From positions 1 through 49,179 of the forward strand of contig CALXKL010000011.1 in the NCBI GenBank assembly GCA_944388965.1: DNA of 49,179 nt, read 5' to 3'. This document shows positions 40,895 to 48,261 of the stretch, piece after piece. Source of the DNA: an uncultured Spirochaetales bacterium. Lineage in GTDB: Bacteria > Spirochaetota > Spirochaetia > Sphaerochaetales > Sphaerochaetaceae. Numbering within the stretch: position 1 is the first letter of the stretch; each line of letters opens with the position of its first letter. A model generated the notes under the pieces. The model had not been told where the DNA came from. It did no database searches and saw only the letters and a list, made by a program, of their open reading frames with translations. A program made the translations under genes and the position numbers.

Positions 40895-41719
40895 CTATCT
40901 GGTTCTGACTGACCTTGTACGCGAGCCAAGGTCCTTCTCGTATCCAATCGATATCTCGGCGATCGAAGGCAGCCTCCTGCTGAGAGAGCTGTAGCTGTAC
41001 TTCGAACCGAGCTTCGATCCCTTCACTGAAAAGCCGTCACGGCTGAAGCTGATTCCGGAGATGCGCCCATTTCTGGAACCGTTGAGCCTGACCTCGATGC
41101 CGACATCGCCAAGCCGGATCGTGAACTCCTCCATCGAGGCAGACCTGGCGAGGGCCTTGTCCACCTGGATCCTTATGAGCTGCTTGTCGCTCAGCTTCTG
41201 TGTCCGTTCAATCATCCTCCGTTCTCCTCTTGTCAGTCCGTTCCTGTCCTTCCCGAGGCCTTTTGTACGGGTAAGCCCGAACTCCTCCTCGATCTCCTGC
41301 GTCGCCTGTATCGCCTTCAGCATCTCGAACTGCCCGAGATACAGACTGCCGCTGAGCGACACGCGGGACATGCAGATATGAACATGGTCATGTGCCGTGT
41401 CGTTGTGCCTGTAGGCGATCCAAGGCGTGTCAGGAGGTATTCCCATCTTCCTAAAGAAGGCCTCTATCACATCTCTCCACCGGGCGCTCGTCAGACGCTC
41501 ACCAGGCGGCTGCGAGAGCGATATGTGATAGACCGGCCTGTCCACCTTGCGCACCTTCTGAGGAACAAGAAGAGCCTTGACAATGTCGTCAACAGACGAC
41601 TCCTCGATGGTTCCTCCGATGTACTCGGCATGTTTCCTGCCCGCACCTTTCCTCCCGATATCGGCTCCATACTGGACAAGCGGCTTGTAGACATCGCCTC
41701 TCGTGATGTTCGCCTTCAT
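40895..41719 (-). CDS. Relaxase / mobilization nuclease (MobA/VirD2-like)
   Basis: A 274-residue relaxase domain that would nick oriT and lead the strand into a recipient. Motifs: Y17 in the KPLVQYG segment as the candidate nicking tyrosine, HISLSQPPGE (motif II), and the metal-binding three-His motif with H110, H112 and H114 in HDHVHI. It is short, with only about 130 residues after the nuclease domain and no primase or helicase part, as in small mobilizable elements that borrow a partner's conjugation system. It lies 3 bp after the MobC-like gene. Confidence 0.9.
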   Translation of the reverse strand: MKANITRGDVYKPLVQYGADIGRKGAGRKHAEYIGGTIEESSVDDIVKALLVPQKVRKVDRPVYHISLSQPPGERLTSARWRDVIEAFFRKMGIPPDTPWIAYRHNDTAHDHVHICMSRVSLSGSLYLGQFEMLKAIQATQEIEEEFGLTRTKGLGKDRNGLTRGERRMIERTQKLSDKQLIRIQVDKALARSASMEEFTIRLGDVGIEVRLNGSRNGRISGISFSRDGFSVKGSKLGSKYSYSSLSRRLPSIAEISIGYEKDLGSRTRSVRTR

Positions 41720-41722
41720 GGC

Positions 41723-42025
41723 TCATCCTCCTACCAGCTGCGCCCTCACATCGCGGAGAAGGCGTCTGGTCTCCTCGATCGATGCCTCGATCCCAGCAGG
41801 AAAACCGCCGATGTTCGCCGCCGCTGCGAGCTGGTTGAGGTTGCTTCCCACACGCGAGAGCGCAACCCACTGCTCCCTGTTGATGGAGGGAATGACACGG
41901 GGCGGAGTCCCCAAGGCTGCCGCTCTCATGTACGATGAGCGTGAAAGGGATGTCCCTTTCCTCAGACTGTCCAAGAGGCTGATCTCCTCATCGCTCAGCC
42001 TTGTGTTCACGAAGTGTTCTCTCAT
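41723..42025 (-). CDS. MobC-like relaxosome accessory protein
   Basis: A 100-residue protein with an N-terminal ribbon-helix-helix-like part (VNTRLSDEEISLLDSLRKGTSLSRSSYMRAAAL shortened by pattern) and the SRVGSNLNQLAAAAN motif that marks the MobC family (usually xxxxGxNLNQIARxxN). It would help the relaxase open oriT. Start ATG 42025 has a GGAGGT Shine-Dalgarno; a longer open frame upstream runs over the hairpin cluster and is not coding. Confidence 0.88.
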   Translation of the reverse strand: MREHFVNTRLSDEEISLLDSLRKGTSLSRSSYMRAAALGTPPRVIPSINREQWVALSRVGSNLNQLAAAANIGGFPAGIEASIEETRRLLRDVRAQLVGG

Positions 42026-42089
42026 TCCTGACCTCCCTTGAAAGCAGTGGGACAATCTGGATGACAGGCCGACAACCGAGGCATGACAT

Positions 42090-42242
42090 CCAGTATCGGC
42101 AACCCCCTGACCAGAGGGAACGGGGGCACATGCCTGAGCATGTGGGGGACAAGAATGTGAAGCATTCTTACCCCTTGCTGACCTGATGCGATCAGGGATG
42201 CGCGTGTAGCGGAGAGATTTCGATTGACCAGGATGAAATCTC
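42090..42242. other. Hairpin cluster, candidate oriT
   Basis: Five inverted repeats in 150 bp just upstream of the mob genes: CCCCC...GGGGG around 42103-42126; CACATGC-CTGA-GCATGTG at 42127-42144; AAGAATG-TGAAG-CATTCTT at 42151-42169; CCTGAT-GCG-ATCAGG at 42182-42196; GAGATTTC-13 nt-GAAATCTC at 42214-42242. The position beside relaxase and MobC and the density of hairpins suit an oriT; the nic site is not identified. Confidence 0.55.
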
Positions 42243-42334
42243 GTAGCCGGAACCGGCCCTGCATCCGCATCATGTCCCGATACTGCTTCCTCATGGCTAA
42301 AGCGTAACAACGTATTGTCTGATGAGGAATCAGT

Positions 42335-42364
42335 GCAAATTAACGACAATTCACGTAAATTCAC
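42335..42364. repeat. Three tandem 10-bp repeats
   Basis: Units GCAAATTAAC, GACAATTCAC, GTAAATTCAC directly abutting; on the other strand GTGAATTTAC, GTGAATTGTC, GTTAATTTGC. One helical turn each, so likely bound by a protein, as an iteron or operator. Confidence 0.5.
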
Positions 42365-42492
42365 ACTCTCGCTGACCTATGTGATTGTCGTATGCGCTTC
42401 AGAACAGAAAACGCATGGGTAACAACCAAGGGGATACGGCATCAACAGATGCTGGAGGAAATGAAGACAGGTGGACGTTTATCAATAATGTA
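42365..42492. other. Non-coding stretch between repeats and inverted repeat
   Basis: Only a 33-codon open frame (42392-42493, plus) without a Shine-Dalgarno is seen; it is not called. It may form part of the replication-origin region. Confidence 0.3.
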
Positions 42493-42585
42493 GTCTCAAG
42501 CTCAGCATTGACATGCTGAGCTTGAGACATTGATTATGGATTATATTTTATAATTAATAATCAATTATTGGATTATTGATAGGCC
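42493..42585. other. Perfect 16-bp inverted repeat and A+T-rich region, candidate replication origin
   Basis: GTCTCAAGCTCAGCAT at 42493-42508, loop TGAC, and its exact complement at 42513-42528 form a cruciform; flanking TCAAT/ATTGA bases extend it. The next 50 bp are almost pure A/T with a second inverted repeat (AATAATC ... GATTATT). It lies just past the RepA-like gene stop; no T run supports a simple terminator. Confidence 0.5.
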
Positions 42586-44211
42586 TCAGCTCTCTTCTGA
42601 ACCGTTGGTGACACAACACTTGTCACCAGAAATCCTGGCTGACAACGCTGTCAGTTTCTCGTTCTCGGATTCTGGTAGCATGATTATCGAGACGATATGC
42701 TTGTCATCATCGCGGATGACCTTCACATAATCGGCATCGATCAAGCCAGGAAAGAACCTGTTTCCGGAAAAACACATGTACTTCTTGACCGTGCTATGCT
42801 CGATGTGGAGCCCCTCCTCGAGATGTCTACGGAATCCATCTCCTGATACCGACCATTCTCCGGACTTGAGCCGGGTTCCGTACCGAAGCATGGCATCATG
42901 GAGGATCTGAAGCTTGTCTCTGTCAACATCACTCAACTCGCCAGGGTCTATCGAGTTCGAGATATGCTTCATATAAGCTCCCTTCGGACGTTTCCCATCG
43001 GAATCGTAGTTCCAGAATTCAATCTCCCGCGAGGTGATGTCCGCCACGACGAAGTCACCTTCCTTGCCAAGCCTGTTCTTGTCGATAGTCGTGATGATCC
43101 GCCCCGTGACCACTGGATCAGCCTCAACGACGGACATGAAGTCGGCCATGCCCCTGATTGCTGTAGAACCCCTCATGTCCCGTGGATTGGCTTTCGGTGC
43201 ATGATGCAGAAATACAAGCGTGCAATTGGCGACACCCATGAGCTGCACTATGACATTTGCCCTGTAAGAGGCGATTGCGGAGGCGTCATTCTCGTCACCC
43301 GTGAAATAGCAGTTCCAGGTATCGAAGAAGATCACATCCGGCCTGAAACCCTGTCTTGCCTTCGTCTCGAGCTTCCTGATCATCCTTCTCATGCCGTCAG
43401 GACTGTCTAACGGCCACCTGAGCGGATAGAAGCAGAACCGTCTCGTGAAATCCTTTCCTCTCACGATCGACAGCGCCGCGAGACGAGCGTTGATTGCAGG
43501 AATGCTTTCTCCAGCGACATACATCACGTTGCCCTGGTGGCATAAGAAGCCGTGCCAGGATGGCGCTCCCTCGGCGATGTGTACACCCATATCAAGAGCC
43601 ACATGTGTCTTTCCGACACCGCTCGGGGCATGTATGAAACCGAGCGATTTTCCTCTGGGGATGAAGTCGCGGATGAGATACTCGACCGGTTCTATCTGCT
43701 CAAGAAGGGCATCGCCCATATAGTCAAGGTCATCATCAGTTTCGACACAGGATTCCACGATCGCTTCTGGTGCCTCGGGTTTGGTTGAGATGTTTTCCTG
43801 ATCATGGGCTTCGAAAGTGACGGAATCAATCCGAAGAAGCTCCTTGACGCTTAGGGTCTGAACTTCGCAACGCATATCCTTGAGCTTCTTCATGACCTGG
43901 CGCTTGGCGATCGGCGAGAACGCGGTGATAACCGGAGCATTCCCATCAGCATGGATGAGAACCGCCTCTCCCCAGCTCCTGCAGAAGAAGACGGGTTTGT
44001 ACGGCTCGATTCTGCCGATGAAGAAATATCCCTGGCTACCAGGCCCCTTCAGCACGGAAGACTCTCGCCCGGATGCGGAGATCCTCTGGTAATTCACAAT
44101 CTCCTTCCCCTTGAAATGCGGAATGAACATGTTTCCATGCTCATCCTTGCGGATTCCATTGAAAGTCTCAATCGGCTCCGTGATTTCACGAATTCTCTCA
44201 AGCTTTTTCAT
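42586..44211 (-). CDS. RepA-like RecA-fold replicative helicase
   Basis: A 541-residue RecA/AAA_25-type ATPase. The N-terminal part (1-125) resembles a worn-down Toprim or primase fragment; Walker A is APSGVGKT (195-202), then VMYVAGE (230-236), Walker B VIFFDTWN (293-300), and LVFLHHAPKAN, the RepA/DnaB-type sensor loop. The C-terminal 130 residues look like a winged helix. Such proteins unwind plasmid or phage origins. It overlaps the upstream primase gene by 14 bp and lies beside a probable origin, supporting autonomous replication of the element. Confidence 0.85.
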   Translation of the reverse strand: MKKLERIREITEPIETFNGIRKDEHGNMFIPHFKGKEIVNYQRISASGRESSVLKGPGSQGYFFIGRIEPYKPVFFCRSWGEAVLIHADGNAPVITAFSPIAKRQVMKKLKDMRCEVQTLSVKELLRIDSVTFEAHDQENISTKPEAPEAIVESCVETDDDLDYMGDALLEQIEPVEYLIRDFIPRGKSLGFIHAPSGVGKTHVALDMGVHIAEGAPSWHGFLCHQGNVMYVAGESIPAINARLAALSIVRGKDFTRRFCFYPLRWPLDSPDGMRRMIRKLETKARQGFRPDVIFFDTWNCYFTGDENDASAIASYRANVIVQLMGVANCTLVFLHHAPKANPRDMRGSTAIRGMADFMSVVEADPVVTGRIITTIDKNRLGKEGDFVVADITSREIEFWNYDSDGKRPKGAYMKHISNSIDPGELSDVDRDKLQILHDAMLRYGTRLKSGEWSVSGDGFRRHLEEGLHIEHSTVKKYMCFSGNRFFPGLIDADYVKVIRDDDKHIVSIIMLPESENEKLTALSARISGDKCCVTNGSEES

Positions 44212-45085
44212 CGAGTTCTCTCCTTATCAGGTCAATCAGATCATGACCGGCATTCACATAGTCGTTCGCATCCATTCCGGGAACCGGAATGAGTACATAT
44301 TGGACGTCAGGGAACATCTCACAAGTCTTCCGTGCCGCCTTGAGGCCCGTGTTTGTTCCCTTGAGCGCGTCATTGTCGGCGAGAATGATGATTCTCGCAT
44401 CTGGATGAAGATCACGCATCGTACCTGTCACGGCCGGAATGTTGCCGGCGTTGATGGCCATGACGGTCATGACCCCCGTGTTCTCAAAGGTTGAAGCGGC
44501 GGTCGCATAACCTTCAACTATCACAATCGGCCAGTTCTGCTTATGGTCACCTATCGCATGGAAACAACCTTGAACGCAGCCTCCACCAAGCAGCCTCTTG
44601 GAGCCGTTCTCGGAGATGAACTGCAAGGTGCTGATGCGGCCATCACCATTCACAAGAGGTATGATGAGCCTTCCGTCCATCGTTTGCCGGATGCCATGGA
44701 CTCCGACCTTTTTGGCTACAAGATAATGGTGTGTGGGGAGAGCCGGACTGTTGCGCCTGAAGATGTCCAAGGCAAGCGTAGCCGCATTCCTCTGGACATC
44801 CTGGATTGTTTTATCCTTTTCTAGCTGCCTCTCCACGAAAACACGGTATTCATCCAGATCGACTGGATCGGAGTGTTCCCTATGGGGAAAGTACGTGAGG
44901 GATATGTCACGGCTGAAGTCTCCATAACATATGGAACCGTCATCGTTCTCACGATACCATCCACACCAGTCATATGGACTTCCCCCGACGACCGGAAAGC
45001 GGAAGTAACCTGCCGCATTCCTTCTTGGCGTTCTCAGCGGTACGATACCTGCATTCTCCATGGCTTTCATGAATTCGTAATTCAT
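44198..45085 (-). CDS. Toprim-domain DNA primase of the element
   Basis: A 295-residue primase. The N-terminal 100 residues (RRNAAGYFRFPVVGGSPYDWCGWY; YGDFSRDI) may be a divergent zinc-less priming part; the Toprim domain has VIVEGYATAAS (catalytic Glu), MAINAGNI and IIILADND (DxD). ATG 45085 is chosen: it has GGAGAGG upstream; an earlier in-frame start lies inside the intergenic part. It likely primes plasmid-like replication with the RepA-like helicase encoded downstream. Confidence 0.87.
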   Translation of the reverse strand: MNYEFMKAMENAGIVPLRTPRRNAAGYFRFPVVGGSPYDWCGWYRENDDGSICYGDFSRDISLTYFPHREHSDPVDLDEYRVFVERQLEKDKTIQDVQRNAATLALDIFRRNSPALPTHHYLVAKKVGVHGIRQTMDGRLIIPLVNGDGRISTLQFISENGSKRLLGGGCVQGCFHAIGDHKQNWPIVIVEGYATAASTFENTGVMTVMAINAGNIPAVTGTMRDLHPDARIIILADNDALKGTNTGLKAARKTCEMFPDVQYVLIPVPGMDANDYVNAGHDLIDLIRRELDEKA

Positions 45086-45142
45086 AGTCCTCTCCATATG
45101 GAACGGGAGGCCAATGAAGGCCTCCCGTTTGATGCGCACCGA

Positions 45143-45598
45143 TTAGAACGGAGGCTCGTCGAGCCTGCTTTCCTCAGCCTTCGTCTCGACATGCTGGTCG
45201 ACACTGGGAACTGTCTTCAGGAAGGCCTTGACCTCGTTCTGGATTCCCCTGTCTCCTGCATCCTTCTGCGTGACGATGACGTCGACCGTCCTGCCTACAA
45301 GACTCTCGAAGTCGGGGTTCGTCCTCGTGTCGAGTCCGGCGGCGTTGAAAAGCTGTGTGGACATCTTGGCTCCCCAGTACACGGCCGCGGCTGAGGGGTT
45401 CTTGAGCGTGATGTTCGAGAACACCACCGCACCGACATGATGCGGTGCTGAAACCCTCAGCTTTATGGTTTCGTACTTCGCTCCAGGAGTCCTCGCATCC
45501 CGCTGCTCCACACTCTCGATGCCGACCGTGTACCTTCCCTCGGGAATGGGCTCGTAGCGGTCAACTTCGATTCCTTTGAAAAAATCGTCGAATCTCAT
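45143..45598 (-). CDS. DUF669-type single-stranded DNA-binding protein
   Basis: A 151-residue OB-like protein of the phage/plasmid DUF669 type: FFKGIEVDRYEPIPEGRYTVGIESVEQRD opens it and KYETIKLRVSAP follows. The last residues SRLDEPPF mimic the acidic-aromatic tail of SSB (DDDIPF type), which recruits repair and replication proteins, so it is an SSB analogue. It has an AGGAGG Shine-Dalgarno and is 57 bp upstream of the primase gene in the same operon. Confidence 0.82.
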   Translation of the reverse strand: MRFDDFFKGIEVDRYEPIPEGRYTVGIESVEQRDARTPGAKYETIKLRVSAPHHVGAVVFSNITLKNPSAAAVYWGAKMSTQLFNAAGLDTRTNPDFESLVGRTVDVIVTQKDAGDRGIQNEVKAFLKTVPSVDQHVETKAEESRLDEPPF

Positions 45599-45609
45599 CT
45601 ATTATCCTC

Positions 45610-45852
45610 CTATAATCTGGCCCCTTTGGGGCTTGTGTTCCTGTTTGCCGTTGTCAGGGTGGCGGTGGGCTCGTAGCCGTATTCGAGTACGCGTTCAAGA
45701 TACTCTGGAGTAAAGAACGGCCGCTGCCCCTGCAACCTGATCGGCTGCAGCTTGCCCTGATAGATGTAGTTACGCACAGTGCTCACCGCCAGTCCGGTGG
45801 CGGATGCGAACTCCTTGATGGAAATCCGCTGATCAATAGGTATACTCTTCAT
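45610..45852 (-). CDS. Small MerR-like helix-turn-helix protein (excisionase-like)
   Basis: An 80-residue wHTH protein: ISIKEFASATGLAVSTVRNYIYQGKLQPIRLQGQRPFFTPEYLERVL is the HTH_17/Xis pattern. It could act as excisionase with the integrase or as a regulator of the replication operon. Its start lies inside the preceding HTH gene (20-bp overlap), and the DUF669 gene follows after 11 bp. Confidence 0.8.
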   Translation of the reverse strand: MKSIPIDQRISIKEFASATGLAVSTVRNYIYQGKLQPIRLQGQRPFFTPEYLERVLEYGYEPTATLTTANRNTSPKGARL

Positions 45853-46078
45853 GCTGTCCCTCCTGCTCCCACCGCTCCAGGTCGCTCAACCGATACAGCG
45901 GACGATGCCCCTTGATTTTGACGAAGGGAATCCTTCGCATGCTCGTCCACCAGTGGACAGTGGCCGGCTTGACGTGATATCTTTTAGCTACCATGGGGAC
46001 GGTAAGATACACATCTTCAGAAGCCCTCCGCTTCATTTCATTCGTATCGATTGGCCGATGCGGTTCCTGTGGTTTCAT
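45833..46078 (-). CDS. Second small helix-turn-helix protein
   Basis: An 81-residue HTH_17-type protein: YLTVPMVAKRYHVKPATVHWWTSMRRIPFVKIKGHRPLYRLSDLERW. Tandem with the next HTH gene, and first in the element's replication operon. No Shine-Dalgarno; a weak promoter ends 7 nt before the ATG. Possibly DNA-binding autoregulator. Confidence 0.78.
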   Translation of the reverse strand: MKPQEPHRPIDTNEMKRRASEDVYLTVPMVAKRYHVKPATVHWWTSMRRIPFVKIKGHRPLYRLSDLERWEQEGQHEEYTY

Positions 46079-46085
46079 AATTCTG

Positions 46086-46114
46086 ATTTAAAAATGGTTT
46101 CACGATTGTGTCTT
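46086..46114 (-). promoter_or_regulatory. Candidate promoter of the element's replication operon
   Basis: Minus strand: AAGACA (46109-46114), 17-bp spacer, TTAAAT (46086-46091), 7 nt then ATG of the HTH gene. Both hexamers are 4/6 matches, so the call is tentative. Confidence 0.35.
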
Positions 46115-46212
46115 TCAACATGAAAACAAGGTGATTTTCAGCGTAAATCCTGATAATACAAGAGGTTTCGTTATTCAATCTTTCCTGAAAAATGTTGATT
46201 TTCTACCTGAAG

Positions 46213-46245
46213 GCAAAAAAAATCAGGAAGACTGGGCTTCCTGAT
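46213..46245 (-). terminator. Terminator of radC
   Basis: Minus strand: perfect 9-bp stem ATCAGGAAG / CTTCCTGAT with a 6-nt loop and a run of seven or more T residues. Confidence 0.93.
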
Positions 46246-46262
46246 GATTGGTTTTTCTTGTT

Positions 46263-46946
46263 TTACTCCAACATCCCGTGTTCCAGCATGCTGAAATAGC
46301 CTTTCCTCGAGATGATGAGGTGGTCAAGCACCTTTATCCCGAGGATGTCTCCCGAGAGCTGTATCCGCTTCGTGAGAGAGATGTCGTCATCACTCGGCTC
46401 GAGGTTGCCTGATGGATGGTTGTGGACGATTGCGATGGCGGTTGCCCTTGCCTTTATCGCATCAGAGAACACCTCTCTCGGATGGGCGAGGGTCTTGTTG
46501 ACGATTCCCTTTGTTATGGATTTGCTGAAAAGAATCTCATGAGCGCCGTTGAGAGCGAGGACGATGAAGTTCTCCTGCTCGTCATGTGAGTGATGGTAGG
46601 TCTCCCTGTAGATGTCGCCGGGTGACGTGATTGTCCTTTCCGACTTCTCCCCCTTTCTTCTGCCTACCTCAAGTGCGATGAGGATGCCGGAGGCGAGTTC
46701 CTTGGAGACTCCTTTGATGCATATGAGGTCTTCGAGTGAGAGCTCGATGTTCGAGTTCATGGCATCAAGGATTTCCTGTGCCGTCTTCCTTGCATCGGCT
46801 CTGGATGAGAGATAGGGCCTGATGAGCTCGGTGATGAGCTCGTTGTCTGCGAGTCCTTTGACCCCATACTGGGTGATGCGTTCCGCTATGGTCTGGGGCT
46901 TTTCGACTGGTTCGAATAGGTCAAGCTGTGTGTAGGTCATTTCCAC
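46263..46946 (-). CDS. radC: RadC family JAB-domain protein
   Basis: A 227-residue RadC: helix-hairpin-helix part (GLADNELITELIRPY; SLEDLICIKGVSKELA) followed by an MPN/JAMM domain with VHNHPSGNLEPSDDD, the metal-binding motif. Such proteins are common on mobile elements; their role is unclear despite the name (not shown to repair DNA). Shine-Dalgarno AGGAGAAG precedes the ATG. Own terminator. Confidence 0.93.
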   Translation of the reverse strand: MEMTYTQLDLFEPVEKPQTIAERITQYGVKGLADNELITELIRPYLSSRADARKTAQEILDAMNSNIELSLEDLICIKGVSKELASGILIALEVGRRKGEKSERTITSPGDIYRETYHHSHDEQENFIVLALNGAHEILFSKSITKGIVNKTLAHPREVFSDAIKARATAIAIVHNHPSGNLEPSDDDISLTKRIQLSGDILGIKVLDHLIISRKGYFSMLEHGMLE

Positions 46947-47362
46947 TTCTCCTGAAAAAAGATTTGAAATCTCCGTTGCGGCGATTACACCTCCCGCAGC
47001 GGGCAGGAAAAGTAGAAGACAGGGGTCAGGTGGTAGCGGAAGTCACAGGGCACACGGAGTGTCTCGTCTTGGCCCTTGACAGGAGCGTGGCTGTACCCCA
47101 GATGTAATAGAGAATCATAATGTATTCAGATGACAATGAATCGCCTCTGCTTTGGAAGACCAGCAGAGGCGCATCAAAGAGTAAGTTATATAGCTGTATG
47201 TTCCATCCACGTTGTCAGCCTTGACCTGATAGACGAACGAATTGAACCTGCCTATCCATGTCGCATATGGATCTTCCGCAAGCTGCGCCAGCGAGATGAT
47301 TACGGTATCACCATTGAGCATCTGGAGATCAACTTTCTCCTTGTACCAGCTGAAAGGCATGA
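46947..47362. other. Gap between radC and the lipoprotein gene
   Basis: No gene is supported. It holds a CGCCTCTGC ... GCAGAGGCG hairpin (47142-47171, loop with TGG/CCA pairs) without a T run, short inverted repeats near radC (AGATTT-G-AAATCT; CCCGC-A-GCGGG), and minus- and plus-strand frames up to 180 codons that lack start signals. A minus-strand stretch around 47115-47330 encodes protein-like residues and might be a gene relic. Confidence 0.35.
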
Positions 47363-47368
47363 TACAAT
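47341..47368 (+). promoter_or_regulatory. Candidate promoter of the C-tract lipoprotein gene
   Basis: TTGTAC (47341-47346), 16-bp spacer, TACAAT (47363-47368) preceded by TGA (extended -10). The leader to ATG 47446 would be about 70 nt. Confidence 0.45.
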
Positions 47369-47445
47369 ATGGTATGAGCGCCATCAGACTGATGCCGGAT
47401 GGGCCGGAACAGCAGTGTGGTGCCGTCAGCAGAAGGAGTACCCAC

Positions 47446-48007
47446 ATGAAAAGGAAATCCATACTACAGTTGATCGTCATCCTCCTTGCGGTGATGATCG
47501 CCATGTTCTCGTTCACAGCCTGTGATGACAATCCCAACGCCCCCCCCAGAAACGGGCGAAGAGCAGACTGGAAACCCAGATGACAATCCACCAGTGCTCT
47601 CGGACGAGGAGGCATTGAAGGGCCAGTGGTTCGTGTACGGGGTCCCCGAGGAAGCACAACAAATGTATTTTCTTGGTATTGTCATCGATATCCAGTACAC
47701 GAAACCCGGATATTGGATAATAGCTGAGATGACGGACGTTTCCGATACGAATGCAGTAATACGGATGGGATTCGAATCAAACCGCGAGGACCATGATGGT
47801 GGCTGGCGTGTTTCACTGGCTCTAGAAGATGGCTCCGGGACCATAACATACAAATTCAAAGATTCAGACAGGAACACGTTGGAAACAACACTTATTCAGA
47901 CATATGGTTCAGAAAGTTCTGAGAGTCAGCTGGAACTCCGGCGGAATACGGGCGACCCAATAGAACTAACCGATGCGTCACCAGAAGAAGAACAGCCAGG
48001 CACATGA
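47446..48007 (+). pseudogene. Lipoprotein gene out of frame at a C8 tract (possible phase variation)
   Basis: ATG 47446 has an AGAAGGAG Shine-Dalgarno and encodes a lipoprotein signal with lipobox FTAC (Cys26). At the run of eight C residues (47540-47547) the reading frame is lost and stops after 45 residues; removing one C joins it to the long second frame (to 48007), giving a 186-residue lipoprotein with a Pro/Glu/Asp-rich stretch after Cys26 and a domain with GQWFVYGVPEEAQQMYF. It could be an ON/OFF phase-variable surface protein, a pseudogene, or a sequencing error in the tract. A terminator follows, so the whole frame is one gene. Confidence 0.75.
47540..47547 (+). repeat. Poly-C tract of eight
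   Basis: Homopolymer of eight C inside the lipoprotein gene, ten codons or so after the signal peptide; a length of 7 (or 10) would restore the frame. Confidence 0.9.
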
Positions 48008-48016
48008 TCCAGGCAA

Positions 48017-48065
48017 GGGCGGATGAGCAAAACGGAAATGGGCTATCCGCCCTCTTTTCTTTCTT
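48017..48065 (+). terminator. Terminator of the lipoprotein gene
   Basis: Stem GGGCGGAT / ATCCGCCC (48017-48024 and 48045-48052), with a further AGC/GCT pair inside, followed by TCTTTTCTTTCTT. Confidence 0.85.
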
Positions 48066-48261
48066 CCAGTACCTTCATGACGATGAGGAGCGCAGGAATA
48101 CCCGCAAGACTGCAATAAGCATCATCGAACAGTGGATCTGAAAATCGTTGGAAAAAAGAAATAATAGTATTCAGCAGAACACTTCAAATAAGTCTTATCG
48201 ACTCAAATAACAAAGAAGCGTCTTTACATTAAAAATTTCCATATTTGGGATTTGGTGACAT
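48066..48261. other. A+T-rich gap before the transposase
   Basis: No gene seen. Probably contains the left end of the IS, but without the right end the terminal inverted repeat cannot be matched. Confidence 0.35.

Noticed and set aside
42026-42294. 90-codon minus-strand frame covering the hairpin cluster
   Set aside because: It runs through five inverted repeats and has no Shine-Dalgarno; better explained as oriT DNA.
42335-42364. CRISPR array
   Set aside because: Three 10-bp direct repeats without spacers are not a CRISPR; no cas genes are present.
42392-42493. 33-codon plus-strand ORF near the candidate origin
   Set aside because: No Shine-Dalgarno or promoter and no recognisable product.
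47115-47657. 180-codon minus-strand frame opposite the lipoprotein start
   Set aside because: It overlaps the lipoprotein start and signal peptide on the other strand and has no start signal; part of it (around 47115-47330) reads protein-like, so it may be a relic, but not enough to call.
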